Positions 52,522 through 61,113 of a stretch of DNA of 64,000 nucleotides are shown piece by piece. Position 1 is the first letter of the stretch. Every line of letters starts with the position of its first letter. The stretch is taken from contig JAGVKB010000066.1 of NCBI GenBank assembly GCA_020050835.1, positions 33,791-97,790 on the forward strand, in the 5' to 3' direction. The position numbers and the translations under genes are program-made. Below the pieces are notes generated by a model, which was not told the origin of the DNA, made no database searches, and saw only the letters and a list, made by a program, of their open reading frames with translations. The DNA is from Candidatus Obscuribacterales bacterium. Lineage in GTDB: Bacteria > Cyanobacteriota > Vampirovibrionia > Obscuribacterales > Obscuribacteraceae.

Positions 52522-52653
52522 TATATCGCCTCCATGAGGGTTAATACCGCCGGCGGTAGCACATGTCATGAATAATGACAACTATCTAACAACCGATTGC
52601 GGTCATGATTGCAGATTATACTTAAACTGAATGAAATTGTGGGAGCAATGTCA

Positions 52654-52995
52654 ATGGAAACTGGATGCACCATCGCAGAGATCAGACCAATCGAGCTCAA
52701 GCAGCGCCTGGCTGCCGGAGAAAACCCGGTAATACTTGACGTCCGCGAGCCACACGAGCTCGAGATCTGCCGCCTGGAAAATACCGCCCATATTCCGCTG
52801 GGCGCGCTGAAGGAGCGGATCTCAGAGCTGGAGCAGTTCAAGGGGCGAGAGATAGTAGTGTATTGCCGCTCGGGCGGGCGCAGCCAACGGGCCGCCAGCT
52901 TTCTGGCATCCAACGGCTTCAAGCCCGTATATAACTTGGTCGGTGGAATTCTGGCTTGGGCGGATGAGATAGATCCGTCACTAGCGCGCTACTAA
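52654..52995 (+). CDS. Rhodanese-domain protein
   Basis: About 113 residues, a single rhodanese fold. It has ILDVREPHELEICRLENTAHIPLGAL and the catalytic Cys71 in VVYCRSGGRSQRAA, then NLVGGILAW. It likely moves sulfur or persulfide. Of two in-frame ATG codons (52648 and 52654), the second is 8 bases from GGGAG and is preferred. It converges on the minor-pilin cluster. Confidence 0.9.
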   Translation: METGCTIAEIRPIELKQRLAAGENPVILDVREPHELEICRLENTAHIPLGALKERISELEQFKGREIVVYCRSGGRSQRAASFLASNGFKPVYNLVGGILAWADEIDPSLARY

Positions 52996-53007
52996 AATCG
53001 ATCGGTA

Positions 53008-54660
53008 CTACCAGCTCAACTCTTCAGTATTGCTACGTGGCTCCTGCCAGGTAATGGTTTGGAGACTAGTCAAACTTCGGGTGCTAAAAGAGGCCCACTG
53101 ATTAGTCTGAGTAGCTAAAGCCTCATCGAAATGAATCGCCGCATTACCAGAATTGTTGATGGTGTAACCCACAACGGCACCGAAGATTTGCCCGTTGCCG
53201 GACATAGTGACATTAGCTTGGGGAGCGTACAAAACTCCGTGGAAGTTCGCGTTTCCTGACAACGAGACATTTTGCGAGCCGCCGTACCAGACTTGGAAAT
53301 TTCCAGGAATCTGCGAGTTGTTGGTTACCGCATTGCCAGATAGCTGGACTGGACTGGTTGACGAGTTACCGACAATGAAAAATCTCACCTGACCATATTG
53401 ACCGTTGGAACCAGGAATCAACTGTAATCTGACGTTACCAGCGACCGTCAGCGAACTCAATTGATAATCGCCGGGAGGAAACCTGTAAATTTGATTGCCA
53501 GAAGGTGCTAGGGCACCCATATTGACCACGGTGCCAGCAGCAGGTTGTGCCAGCGTGAAGACAGCATTGCCCCCATTACCAGTCTGCGTCATGGCTGGAT
53601 TTACCACTGTTGCCCCTTGTGGCACTCCAAGCGCTGGTTGCAGCGTATATGGATCCAAGGGGGAATTGCCAGAGCCAAACGGATTGTTATTCTTGTTGAT
53701 AATCGCCGGGTCCGTTGGAAGTCCGCTATAGGTCCGGGGCGGAGTCGTGCTTGCACCTTGATTGCTCACACTGGCATTGCTGCTAAAGATCACGTTGCCA
53801 TTTCCGGCGACACCATTGGTAATGATTTGATTTTTTATGGATGCATTTCCACCGGCGCTCAAGAGTGTAGAGGCCCCAGTCTGTATTATTCGGAGCGACC
53901 CGTTAATGGTGGCATTGCCGTTGAGAACAACCGGCGAGCCGGAGGACGGCAACGGCGTGGCATTGCTTCCAATGTCACCACCGAGATTGTCGACATTAGC
54001 TCCGCCGTAATTGGCCCAGGGCCCCGAGCCAAGAAAGACACTGCGATTGTAACCATCGATAGTGCTGTTACCCGTCATTGATACCGACTTCTGGCCGAAC
54101 AAAGCATACTTGAAATATGGGTTGGCACCACTGCCAGTATTGTAGTTCGGCGTCAAGATCACTCGAATCTTCTTCTGCAGACCGGCATACTCAGCCTTGG
54201 CGGTGACAATGTACCAATCGTTAGCATTAGAGGTAGAAGTATAAATCGCCGAGGATGTAGGCGGAGCCTGCCTGACGACCTTAACGCTTACATTGACGCC
54301 ATTGTTGCCGAGGGCCACCGCCGGCACGACGTTGTAACTGCCACCAATCAGCGTGCTGGTAACCGCTCCGGCCGAAATCGATGAGTTCATCTGGGCGACC
54401 GCATAATCAAGACCCGCTTCCGCTGCGCTCCTCATAATAGTCATGTACTTACCGCCTGCAGCCCGCTGATACATCGGCAAAACAGAAGCGGAGATAGCAA
54501 ACAGCCACATCATTGTGACCACGCCCAGCGCCGTCACAGCTACCAGCGAGAAGCCGGAGCTGCGATCAGCCAGCCGACCTCGAACCATCTTGCAGGATAT
54601 AAGCTTACAAGCACGTTTTCGCCGAAAGGAAGTGATAATTGAAGTCATAACCTGCACCAT
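53008..54660 (-). CDS. PilX/DUF7305-like large pilus-associated protein, minus cluster
   Basis: 550 residues. Near the N-terminus, GFSLVAVTALGVVTMMWLF is a prepilin-like hydrophobic helix lacking the usual Glu at position 5 (Ala instead). RSAAEAGLDYAVAQM follows, as in PilX-type proteins. The rest is Asn/Gly/Ser-rich, predicted beta-helix-like, with repeated (G)NA(T/S/N) units. It ends with FHGVLYAPQANVTMSGNGQIFGAVVG and TWQEPR. The same ending occurs in the plus-strand protein at 58610. It probably sits at or near the pilus tip and may act as an adhesin; that is inference. Last gene of a minus-strand operon. Confidence 0.75.
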   Translation of the reverse strand: MVQVMTSIITSFRRKRACKLISCKMVRGRLADRSSGFSLVAVTALGVVTMMWLFAISASVLPMYQRAAGGKYMTIMRSAAEAGLDYAVAQMNSSISAGAVTSTLIGGSYNVVPAVALGNNGVNVSVKVVRQAPPTSSAIYTSTSNANDWYIVTAKAEYAGLQKKIRVILTPNYNTGSGANPYFKYALFGQKSVSMTGNSTIDGYNRSVFLGSGPWANYGGANVDNLGGDIGSNATPLPSSGSPVVLNGNATINGSLRIIQTGASTLLSAGGNASIKNQIITNGVAGNGNVIFSSNASVSNQGASTTPPRTYSGLPTDPAIINKNNNPFGSGNSPLDPYTLQPALGVPQGATVVNPAMTQTGNGGNAVFTLAQPAAGTVVNMGALAPSGNQIYRFPPGDYQLSSLTVAGNVRLQLIPGSNGQYGQVRFFIVGNSSTSPVQLSGNAVTNNSQIPGNFQVWYGGSQNVSLSGNANFHGVLYAPQANVTMSGNGQIFGAVVGYTINNSGNAAIHFDEALATQTNQWASFSTRSLTSLQTITWQEPRSNTEELSW

Positions 54661-54678
54661 TATTTTGCGCGCATAGCT

Positions 54679-55620
54679 CTAGCTACCTAATTCATCGGCT
54701 GTGGCAGTGACGGTTTGAACATTGTTGTTTCGGGCATAGACTTCACTCTTGATTCCAACCACCGTCGGAGCATTGCTACCGTTGGCGTTGTTTAAGACCT
54801 CGAACTGGATTAAAACTCCTGTCAAATTGGCATTGGTAAGCCCATTCTGGTCGGTGCCCTGATCGGCCGGAGTGCCGTTGCCGGTCTTATCTATGAACTG
54901 AAACACCACCGGCGGATTGGTCAAACTTACCGGCTGAGAATTGGCGGTCGGACCGACAATTCCCTTCAAGAGAGTTTGGGGAGGATCGGATGATACATCG
55001 AGCGATGAATTGATACCAGGGAAACCAGATACCTGCAGCATGAAGGTCGGGTTGCTGTCGGAGGAGCTCGGATCTCTAACTACCATGTAAATCAGCGTAT
55101 CGACGTTGTCCTCATTGGCAGGCAAGCCCGGATTGCCGAATCCTTGAGCCAATCCGACTGGGAATCCGTTTGCATCAAATACCGGAATCTGAACGATCAG
55201 GCATTGATTGCTCAGTGTGTAGCCCGGATAAGGAGCGGTCGGCCAGGGCAATTGAGGATAACCACGAAAGCGCGATGGAATCGGACCGGAGGGATAAATC
55301 GGATTGTTGGCGGAAGGAAACTTGTTTGAGCCGCCAAAGCCCCAGACTACAGTTGGTGATGTTTCCAGTTGAATCGGTGCGCCGTAAACATCGCCGAGGT
55401 TGCGAGCCATTCGTACATCTCTGCCAATCCGCTCAATCGCCGTGCGAGAAGCGTTTAGATTATCGACCTTATTCGACATGCGGATCTCAGTCATGCCATT
55501 GAGCATTACCAGACCGGCGATGCCGGCACCAACAAAGGCGATTACCAGACAGGACGCCAGCATTTCAACTAATGTGAAACCAGCTTGCAAACGTATTCGT
55601 TGTGTCGGTGCCACTTTCAT
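54679..55620 (-). CDS. PilW-like minor pilin, minus cluster
   Basis: 313 residues. A classical type III signal is present: QAGFTLVEMLASCLVIAFVG, cut after Gly, with Glu at position 5. The C-terminal body (YTLSNQCLIVQIPVFDANGFP, DTLIYMVVRDPSS) matches the plus-strand protein at 57606 segment by segment. It starts 4 bases after the stop of the PilV-like gene, so the two are coupled. ATG at 55620 was chosen because it leaves a normal short leader. Confidence 0.83.
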   Translation of the reverse strand: MKVAPTQRIRLQAGFTLVEMLASCLVIAFVGAGIAGLVMLNGMTEIRMSNKVDNLNASRTAIERIGRDVRMARNLGDVYGAPIQLETSPTVVWGFGGSNKFPSANNPIYPSGPIPSRFRGYPQLPWPTAPYPGYTLSNQCLIVQIPVFDANGFPVGLAQGFGNPGLPANEDNVDTLIYMVVRDPSSSDSNPTFMLQVSGFPGINSSLDVSSDPPQTLLKGIVGPTANSQPVSLTNPPVVFQFIDKTGNGTPADQGTDQNGLTNANLTGVLIQFEVLNNANGSNAPTVVGIKSEVYARNNNVQTVTATADELGS

Positions 55621-55624
55621 AGGT

Positions 55625-56200
55625 TCAGTAGATGTGTATTCCGTTTTTTGCCACGAGCGTACTGACCGTGTAAGTTCTGACATCAGGACCTTCAGTCCAG
55701 TTAATAGTGATTGTGACTGTCTTGGTATTGGCCAATTGTCCGCTCGTGCCGTTATCCACTACCGATTCAGTGATGGCGGCATCCAGACCGAGCTGTTGAA
55801 ACTGCGTGGCAGCGGCACAAGCTGTCTGATCTACCCCTTTTGCCCTCTCGAGGGGAGTTCTCCAGTCGTGGCTGTAGAGGTCAAATAGTAACGGACGCGG
55901 ATTCACATCGGCCGGCCCGGCTTGCCCGATCTCCCGCCGGTTCAAGAGTAAAGAATACGTACCAGCGCTGAGATTGCCGTAGAGCGTATTCCTGACATTA
56001 TCAATCTGCTCTTGAGCGAGCGCGGCTGCAATGATCTGATTCTGACCGGAAGTCGAAAGTCGCTCGGTTTGGGCAAGAGTACCCACGAGAGCAGCACAGA
56101 GCATTGAGCTGGTGGCGATCGCCATGATCAGCTCGATCATGTAGACACCGGATTCAGTCCGCGACTGGATGCGCTCGCGACTACGCAAGACGATTTTCAT
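55625..56200 (-). CDS. PilV-like minor pilin, minus cluster
   Basis: 191 residues with a prepilin-type N-terminus: ESG then VYMIELIMAIATSSMLCAAL, with Glu at position 5. The body carries IIAAALAQEQIDNVRN, similar to IMAASLGQACVDALR in the plus-strand counterpart at 57046. Both end with a (V/L)AKNG / LVKNG motif. GGGAAG lies before the ATG. Second gene of the minus operon. Confidence 0.8.
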   Translation of the reverse strand: MKIVLRSRERIQSRTESGVYMIELIMAIATSSMLCAALVGTLAQTERLSTSGQNQIIAAALAQEQIDNVRNTLYGNLSAGTYSLLLNRREIGQAGPADVNPRPLLFDLYSHDWRTPLERAKGVDQTACAAATQFQQLGLDAAITESVVDNGTSGQLANTKTVTITINWTEGPDVRTYTVSTLVAKNGIHIY

Positions 56201-56348
56201 AGGTTTTACTTCCCTGATCTACGCTGCCTTTTCTATACCCGACAGCCGGCAAGCACAAACGCAAAAAAGCTTGAAAGGCGCTCTCTTATTGAACTTTAAT
56301 CGGACACCAATAAATTAAACGGCGTTAATTTCGCTAGAAATCCCCGTC

Positions 56349-56783
56349 TCAGGGGATGGTCACCGTACCACGAGCGTCAACTTCGACCCGGCAACTCCGC
56401 CCTCGCCCGGTCAGAACAAACGAACTAGCCGCTTGCGGCACACCTTGCGGGTCAACTTTCAACTCTCCGGTGGTGAAGACACCGCCGGGAAGCTCTCTGC
56501 GGTCTACTTCTTGCAAATGTGAAGTGACCACCAGCGTGCAAGGACGACTAGGGGTGGCAGGCAGCACCTTGAGCTCGAGGAACTGATTGGCGCTGCGCGC
56601 CTTAAACTCAATGTCGCGCAGGTCTTTGGCAAACTGCAAAGCAGCTTCATGCACTCGCCAGCTTTCAATTGAATCTTGGCAAAGCTGCCAGAAAAGCCCG
56701 CACATCGCCAGAGCGGACACAGCCAGAAGCAGTTGTTCGAGCCGATTGACATGACGCATGCGATTGAGCGAGAAGTTAACCAT
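56349..56783 (-). CDS. FimT/GspH-like pseudopilin, minus cluster
   Basis: 144 residues. A single N-terminal hydrophobic helix (LEQLLLAVSALAMCGLFWQLC) is followed by AALQFAKDLRDIEFKARSAN and a C-terminal body with LKVDPQGVPQAASSF and VDARGTVTIP. The last features match LDPDGVPMLPTTF and IDARGDISFP of the gene at 60627, so these are paralogues. The usual Gly/Phe cleavage motif is not clear, so processing is uncertain. It is the first gene of the minus-strand cluster, the position fimT holds in fimT-pilV-pilW-pilX operons. Confidence 0.65.
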   Translation of the reverse strand: MVNFSLNRMRHVNRLEQLLLAVSALAMCGLFWQLCQDSIESWRVHEAALQFAKDLRDIEFKARSANQFLELKVLPATPSRPCTLVVTSHLQEVDRRELPGGVFTTGELKVDPQGVPQAASSFVLTGRGRSCRVEVDARGTVTIP

Positions 56784-57012
56784 ATGTGGTGGCACGAGGG
56801 TGGAAGCCTACCGGCTACTCGACCATGTTACCAATTTCAGAAGCTTGAATACAACTCATAATGATCAGACCACTCGACCTGATTGTTATCCAGGCCAATC
56901 TTCTGGGTATATCAAGTTCAGCAGCCATCACCGCTAGTCGCCTGGGCCTGTCAGCTCGTCGGATGAGTTGGGAAGCTGGCTGTTTCCGGGGGGAAAGGGG
57001 ACGATCAATCGG

Positions 57013-57037
57013 CCGAGGGTCGAGTATTCGACTTCGG
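57013..57037 (+). promoter_or_regulatory. Hairpin before the plus cluster ribosome site
   Basis: GTCGA / TCGAC (57019-57023, 57028-57032), extended by CCGA / TCGG, forms a hairpin whose 3' end touches the GGAGG ribosome site at 57037-57041 of the PilV-like gene. It could lower translation of the plus cluster. The shared gap 56796-57045 should also hold both promoters. Confidence 0.3.
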
Positions 57038-57045
57038 AGGGCAGA

Positions 57046-57600
57046 ATGCTCCATCGAATGGCTAGCCATTTGACAGCGCCAAGACAGCAAGAATTTCCGC
57101 GCCGGCAGCGCGGAGACCTGTTGATTGAAGTCTTAATCGCCATGTTTGTCGCTACGCTATTTGCCGCAGCAATCTTGCAGATGTACGTGCAGACATTTTC
57201 GATCGGCAACAACGCTCAAGACCAGATTATGGCAGCCAGCCTCGGACAAGCATGCGTAGACGCCCTGAGAGCGCTGCCGTATGAGACAGTTTTAGAAGAG
57301 GCTCAGACCAGCCAGACTCATTATGCCGTAGTCAACGGCTCACCTGGCACGGACACACTATTCGTCAGACCGTTGCTACAGGACACCAGCGTGCTGACCT
57401 ACACGGCCGGAGCCGATTCTGTCACGCAAGCAGGACTGACCAATCGCTTTGAAGTCGTAAACAATCAAGTGGTAATCAATATCACTCCTCAATCCAGCAA
57501 CACCATTCTCGTCGACGTTTTAATTGACTATCTCGATTCGACCGGACCACACTCTTACCACACCTATACTATCCTCGTTAAGAACGGACTGAACAGCTGA
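57046..57600 (+). CDS. PilV-like minor pilin, plus cluster
   Basis: 184 residues. The ATG at 57046 follows GGAGGGCAGA directly. The prepilin motif is RQRGDLLIEVLIAMFVATLF, with Gly before the cut and Glu at position 5. The C-terminus YTILVKNGLNS corresponds to the minus-cluster PilV-like protein. It is the first gene of the plus-strand minor-pilin cluster. Confidence 0.8.
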   Translation: MLHRMASHLTAPRQQEFPRRQRGDLLIEVLIAMFVATLFAAAILQMYVQTFSIGNNAQDQIMAASLGQACVDALRALPYETVLEEAQTSQTHYAVVNGSPGTDTLFVRPLLQDTSVLTYTAGADSVTQAGLTNRFEVVNNQVVINITPQSSNTILVDVLIDYLDSTGPHSYHTYTILVKNGLNS

Positions 57601-57605
57601 GGCAG

Positions 57606-58583
57606 ATGATTCACACTCACCGAACAAGAGAGCAAGAGAGACGAAGCAACGAGAGCGGAGCCACGCTCATCTCCGTTTTGGTGGCAGCGCTCCTGGTCGG
57701 ATTTATCGAGCTGGAGATGCTCGGATTGCTTTCGCTCAACAGCGCTCAAGGAAGCTTTCTCTGGGCGCGAATGGATACATTGAACTCTGTTAACTACAGC
57801 CTGAATGCGATGGGACAACGAGTGCGCTCGGCTCGAAACATCGGCGATCTCTATGGCGAAGCTCCACCGCCGCAAGGGCAAGTCGTGCAGAATCTCCCGC
57901 CCGGGCCTCAACAACACCCGGAAGCCGTGGACCCAAGCCAGATGCCGAATGCATCAATCCAGAACGGCTCCGTCACGCTGGTATCCAATCACTTCCCATC
58001 TGCCGGTGACATACTTTATGGACCGCAAGGCAGCATGACGGTCACCAGCTGGCCATGGGACGGCGGTCAGGGCAACCCCTACACGCTCTCATCGACCTGC
58101 CTGGTTATTCAAGTACCCAACTTCGACAGCAACGGCTTTCCGATGTCGCTCCCCCCGGCGTTCAGCGGAGCTGTTCCGCTGTCTGCCCTGGATACTTATG
58201 TATACAAAGTTGTTCCGGACCCAAACCCGGCGCATGCTGGCGAGTATCAACTACAGATGGCCTACTTTCCATCTCCTGCCGCCTTGACCAATGCACCGAC
58301 CGGAATCGGTCCCGGTACCTTGACCACCGTGCTGACCGGCATAGTCGGTCCGAAGGATGCATCCGGTGACATCTGCGTCTTTCAATACGTGGAGAAGAAC
58401 CTCAACACCGTCACGACGACAGTGAATGCGGCGAACCTGCAGAACTACTCCGGGGTTGTCGTCAACCTGCAGGTGGTCAACATGGATGCCCGCGGGCACA
58501 AATCACTCCTGCCTGTACGCACCGAGATGTACATGCGTAACAACGTGGCAGCCACTACCATCGGCAGCCCACCACCGACCTGA
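57606..58583 (+). CDS. PilW-like minor pilin, plus cluster
   Basis: 325 residues. The N-terminus ESGATLISVLVAALLVGFIE is prepilin-like but has Ser where Glu5 is expected. The body has NAMGQRVRSARNIGDLYG, YTLSSTCLVIQVPNFDSNGFP and DTYVYKVVPDPN, all shared with the minus-cluster PilW-like protein. It starts 6 bases after the previous stop, with GAGG in the overlap. Loss of Glu5 suggests a position at the pilus tip, where that residue is dispensable. Confidence 0.8.
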   Translation: MIHTHRTREQERRSNESGATLISVLVAALLVGFIELEMLGLLSLNSAQGSFLWARMDTLNSVNYSLNAMGQRVRSARNIGDLYGEAPPPQGQVVQNLPPGPQQHPEAVDPSQMPNASIQNGSVTLVSNHFPSAGDILYGPQGSMTVTSWPWDGGQGNPYTLSSTCLVIQVPNFDSNGFPMSLPPAFSGAVPLSALDTYVYKVVPDPNPAHAGEYQLQMAYFPSPAALTNAPTGIGPGTLTTVLTGIVGPKDASGDICVFQYVEKNLNTVTTTVNAANLQNYSGVVVNLQVVNMDARGHKSLLPVRTEMYMRNNVAATTIGSPPPT

Positions 58584-58609
58584 CCTCAACAAAGGACTTT
58601 GCAGTCGAT

Positions 58610-60616
58610 ATGTTAAAAACTCTTACGACAACTAAGTCACGCGCTCGCCACCTACATCCGGCCGGCAGAAGCGAAACTCGCAGTCGGCTTTCGCTTGCCA
58701 ACGGCTTCGCTCTTCCTAATGTGCTTGCGCTCTCGATGGTCATCATCATGTTCGCAACCGGATTGCTTTCTGCGATGATGCCAATTTATCAACGGACCGG
58801 CGCGACGAAAAATGCCAACACAGCACGAGCGGTAGCCGAAGCGGCTCTCGATTACGTGATTGGGCGGCTGAACACAGGTCTTGCTGCGGGCGTGATCGAT
58901 ACAACCTACGATCCTGGGACGGCTGCCGGCAGCTCCAAGTTGTCCAGCATAGATCCAATCATGACGCTCGGATTCACCTTCGGCAACAACACCGTACCGC
59001 AGATTAACATCCTGGTCGAGAACCTGCCTACCATCGAGAATCCGCTCAGCCCTCCTTATCCGAGCGACCCGGCGACCCCGCTGTTTAAGTCGCAGTTCTC
59101 CAATAAATCAATCCTCTACGACCCGAGCTTGACGAGCCTTTCCTATCAAACGAACTGCTTTCTGCGCCAGCCTGGCAGCCAGGACACTCAGGGAGCAAGC
59201 TACGCCAATCCTTACAGACGCGTGACAGTGACGGTCATATTAGGCTCTGTGATCAAGAATGTGCGAGTCATTCTTCAACCGATTGTGACAGCGAGCAACA
59301 CTTCCACTACTGCCGGAGCCGGTTTCCCGTTTGCACTGTTCGGCACGCAACGGGTGGAATTGGTCGGACAAGCCGCCACTACCAGTTACAACAGCACAGA
59401 CCCCAGACTCTACGCCGACATCGGCACATTTGGAGCGACCAATCAGGTCGGTACCGGCAGCTTGACGCGCGGAGTAGCGCAAGGCGGCTATCAGCACGAA
59501 TTCCCCAATCCGGTCGCCTTCCAGACCCAACAGATTCAAGCAACGATGACCACCTGGAGCGCGGCTCCCGTAGCTCAAGCACCATGGGTGCAGATAATGG
59601 GAAATGTCTTCTCAAACGGCGACACCACCGGTTATTGGCCGCGCTCGCCGGCCACAGGACCGTTCGCCAATCCATCGGGCGCCCAACCGTTTAATAATGT
59701 ATTCGGATTACCGGACGGCACTATATACGGCGCTCCCGACGGCGTCAACAATGCCAATACACAGCCTGTGCCGGTCACCGGCAACGGCTGGAGCGGAGGT
59801 ATAACCACCAGCTATCAACAGTACGCCAAGCCTCAGCTTCCCGCTGTCCCGCAGGCTGCATCCGGGGCCATGAACCTGGGCAGCATCACTCTGGGTAACG
59901 GACAGACACTTCAAGTCACGTCCAGCGTCTCGACACCGGTTTTGACCGGCAATGCGCAAAAGATTCCACCGGGCGACTATATAGTCAACACGGTCACACT
60001 GAGCGGAAATGCTCAAATCAATATCGACGCCGGAGCAGGCCAAACAAGGTTCTTCCTGCAAGGTGCCAATGGTGGCACCACAGCCATGTCGGTCTCCAAC
60101 ACATCATCTATCAACATGAATGGTATCACTGCCTCCACCAATACGAACACCACCGGCAACAACGGCGTAGCAGGCACAGCCGGAGCTTCTCAACTAGCTA
60201 TCACTCCAACCTCGCAGATAACCGAGACGGCTGGCAACGCCAACCAACTCCAACTCTTCTACGGCGGAACGCAGAATATTTTCCTGCTCGGCAACGAGCG
60301 CATGGTGATATATGCCCCCAATGCTACAGTCAACATCGGCTCGCAACCGGTAAGCAATCCAGCCAATTTCTACGGCGCAATTGTAGCCGGCGTAGCAAGA
60401 GTAATGTCATCATTTTCAAGCGGAGCCGGAGCCTTTATGCATTACGATTACAACCTTTACCCGCGCAACATGTCAGCCTTAATCGACCCGGTGTCAATCG
60501 GAGCTGTCCCAGCCATGGTTACCGGCAGCAGGCCACTGATTACTGGCTACCGAGCAGTAACCTGGCAAGAAGCCGTGATCCCATCTACAAACCTTTCACA
60601 GGTCAGATGGTACTGA
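58610..60616 (+). CDS. PilX/DUF7305-like large pilus-associated protein, plus cluster
   Basis: 668 residues. The helix ANGFALPNVLALSMVIIMFATG has Asn at position 5 instead of Glu. ARAVAEAALDYVIGRL parallels the minus-cluster protein. The middle part has an insertion of about 100 residues compared with that protein. The C-terminal section has GNAQKIPPGDYIVNTVTLSGNA, YGGTQNIFLLG, MVIYAPNATVNIGSQ and TWQEA, the same order as at 53008. It is Asn/Thr/Gly-rich. It probably extends from the pilus tip. Confidence 0.75.
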   Translation: MLKTLTTTKSRARHLHPAGRSETRSRLSLANGFALPNVLALSMVIIMFATGLLSAMMPIYQRTGATKNANTARAVAEAALDYVIGRLNTGLAAGVIDTTYDPGTAAGSSKLSSIDPIMTLGFTFGNNTVPQINILVENLPTIENPLSPPYPSDPATPLFKSQFSNKSILYDPSLTSLSYQTNCFLRQPGSQDTQGASYANPYRRVTVTVILGSVIKNVRVILQPIVTASNTSTTAGAGFPFALFGTQRVELVGQAATTSYNSTDPRLYADIGTFGATNQVGTGSLTRGVAQGGYQHEFPNPVAFQTQQIQATMTTWSAAPVAQAPWVQIMGNVFSNGDTTGYWPRSPATGPFANPSGAQPFNNVFGLPDGTIYGAPDGVNNANTQPVPVTGNGWSGGITTSYQQYAKPQLPAVPQAASGAMNLGSITLGNGQTLQVTSSVSTPVLTGNAQKIPPGDYIVNTVTLSGNAQINIDAGAGQTRFFLQGANGGTTAMSVSNTSSINMNGITASTNTNTTGNNGVAGTAGASQLAITPTSQITETAGNANQLQLFYGGTQNIFLLGNERMVIYAPNATVNIGSQPVSNPANFYGAIVAGVARVMSSFSSGAGAFMHYDYNLYPRNMSALIDPVSIGAVPAMVTGSRPLITGYRAVTWQEAVIPSTNLSQVRWY

Positions 60617-60626
60617 GCCTCAATCA

Positions 60627-61097
60627 ATGCACAACTCGCAATCATGCGGTCATCTGACCTGCGCTTTCAAACTTAAGTTCGGCCCCTACGCAAATCTCTC
60701 CGTCCTGGTGGCAATCGGCTTCCTGGGCTTGCTCGCTGCTATCGGCTTGAAAACGTGCTCCGGATTCACGGAAACAAATGATGTGAAAAATGCCGCACTG
60801 GAGTTTGCAAAGGACTTCAAGAGCGCTGAAGAGACTGCCCGCCAGACCAGGCATGTCCTTTCAATTCAAATCAGCCCCGGACCTAGTTTCAACTCTCCAT
60901 TTAAATACAGACTCTTCGACGGGCAGGAGATGATTCAAGAGAAGGCGCTGCCAACTCAAATCTCCGGCACCGGTCATGCCAAGCTAGATCCCGACGGCGT
61001 GCCGATGCTGCCAACCACGTTTCAATTCCGAAAGGGAGCACACACAGTAAAAGTAACCATAGATGCCCGCGGGGATATCTCCTTCCCAACCGAATAA
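60627..61097 (+). CDS. FimT/GspH-like pseudopilin, plus cluster
   Basis: 156 residues with one N-terminal hydrophobic helix (NLSVLVAIGFLGLLAAIGL), then AALEFAKDFKSAEETARQ and a body ending KLDPDGVPMLPTTF and IDARGDISFPTE. It is related to the protein at 56349, but here the gene is last in its cluster rather than first. The prepilin cleavage motif is not standard (FGPYANL). Confidence 0.65.
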   Translation: MHNSQSCGHLTCAFKLKFGPYANLSVLVAIGFLGLLAAIGLKTCSGFTETNDVKNAALEFAKDFKSAEETARQTRHVLSIQISPGPSFNSPFKYRLFDGQEMIQEKALPTQISGTGHAKLDPDGVPMLPTTFQFRKGAHTVKVTIDARGDISFPTE

Positions 61098-61113
61098 TCG
61101 AGCCGGTGAAGTG

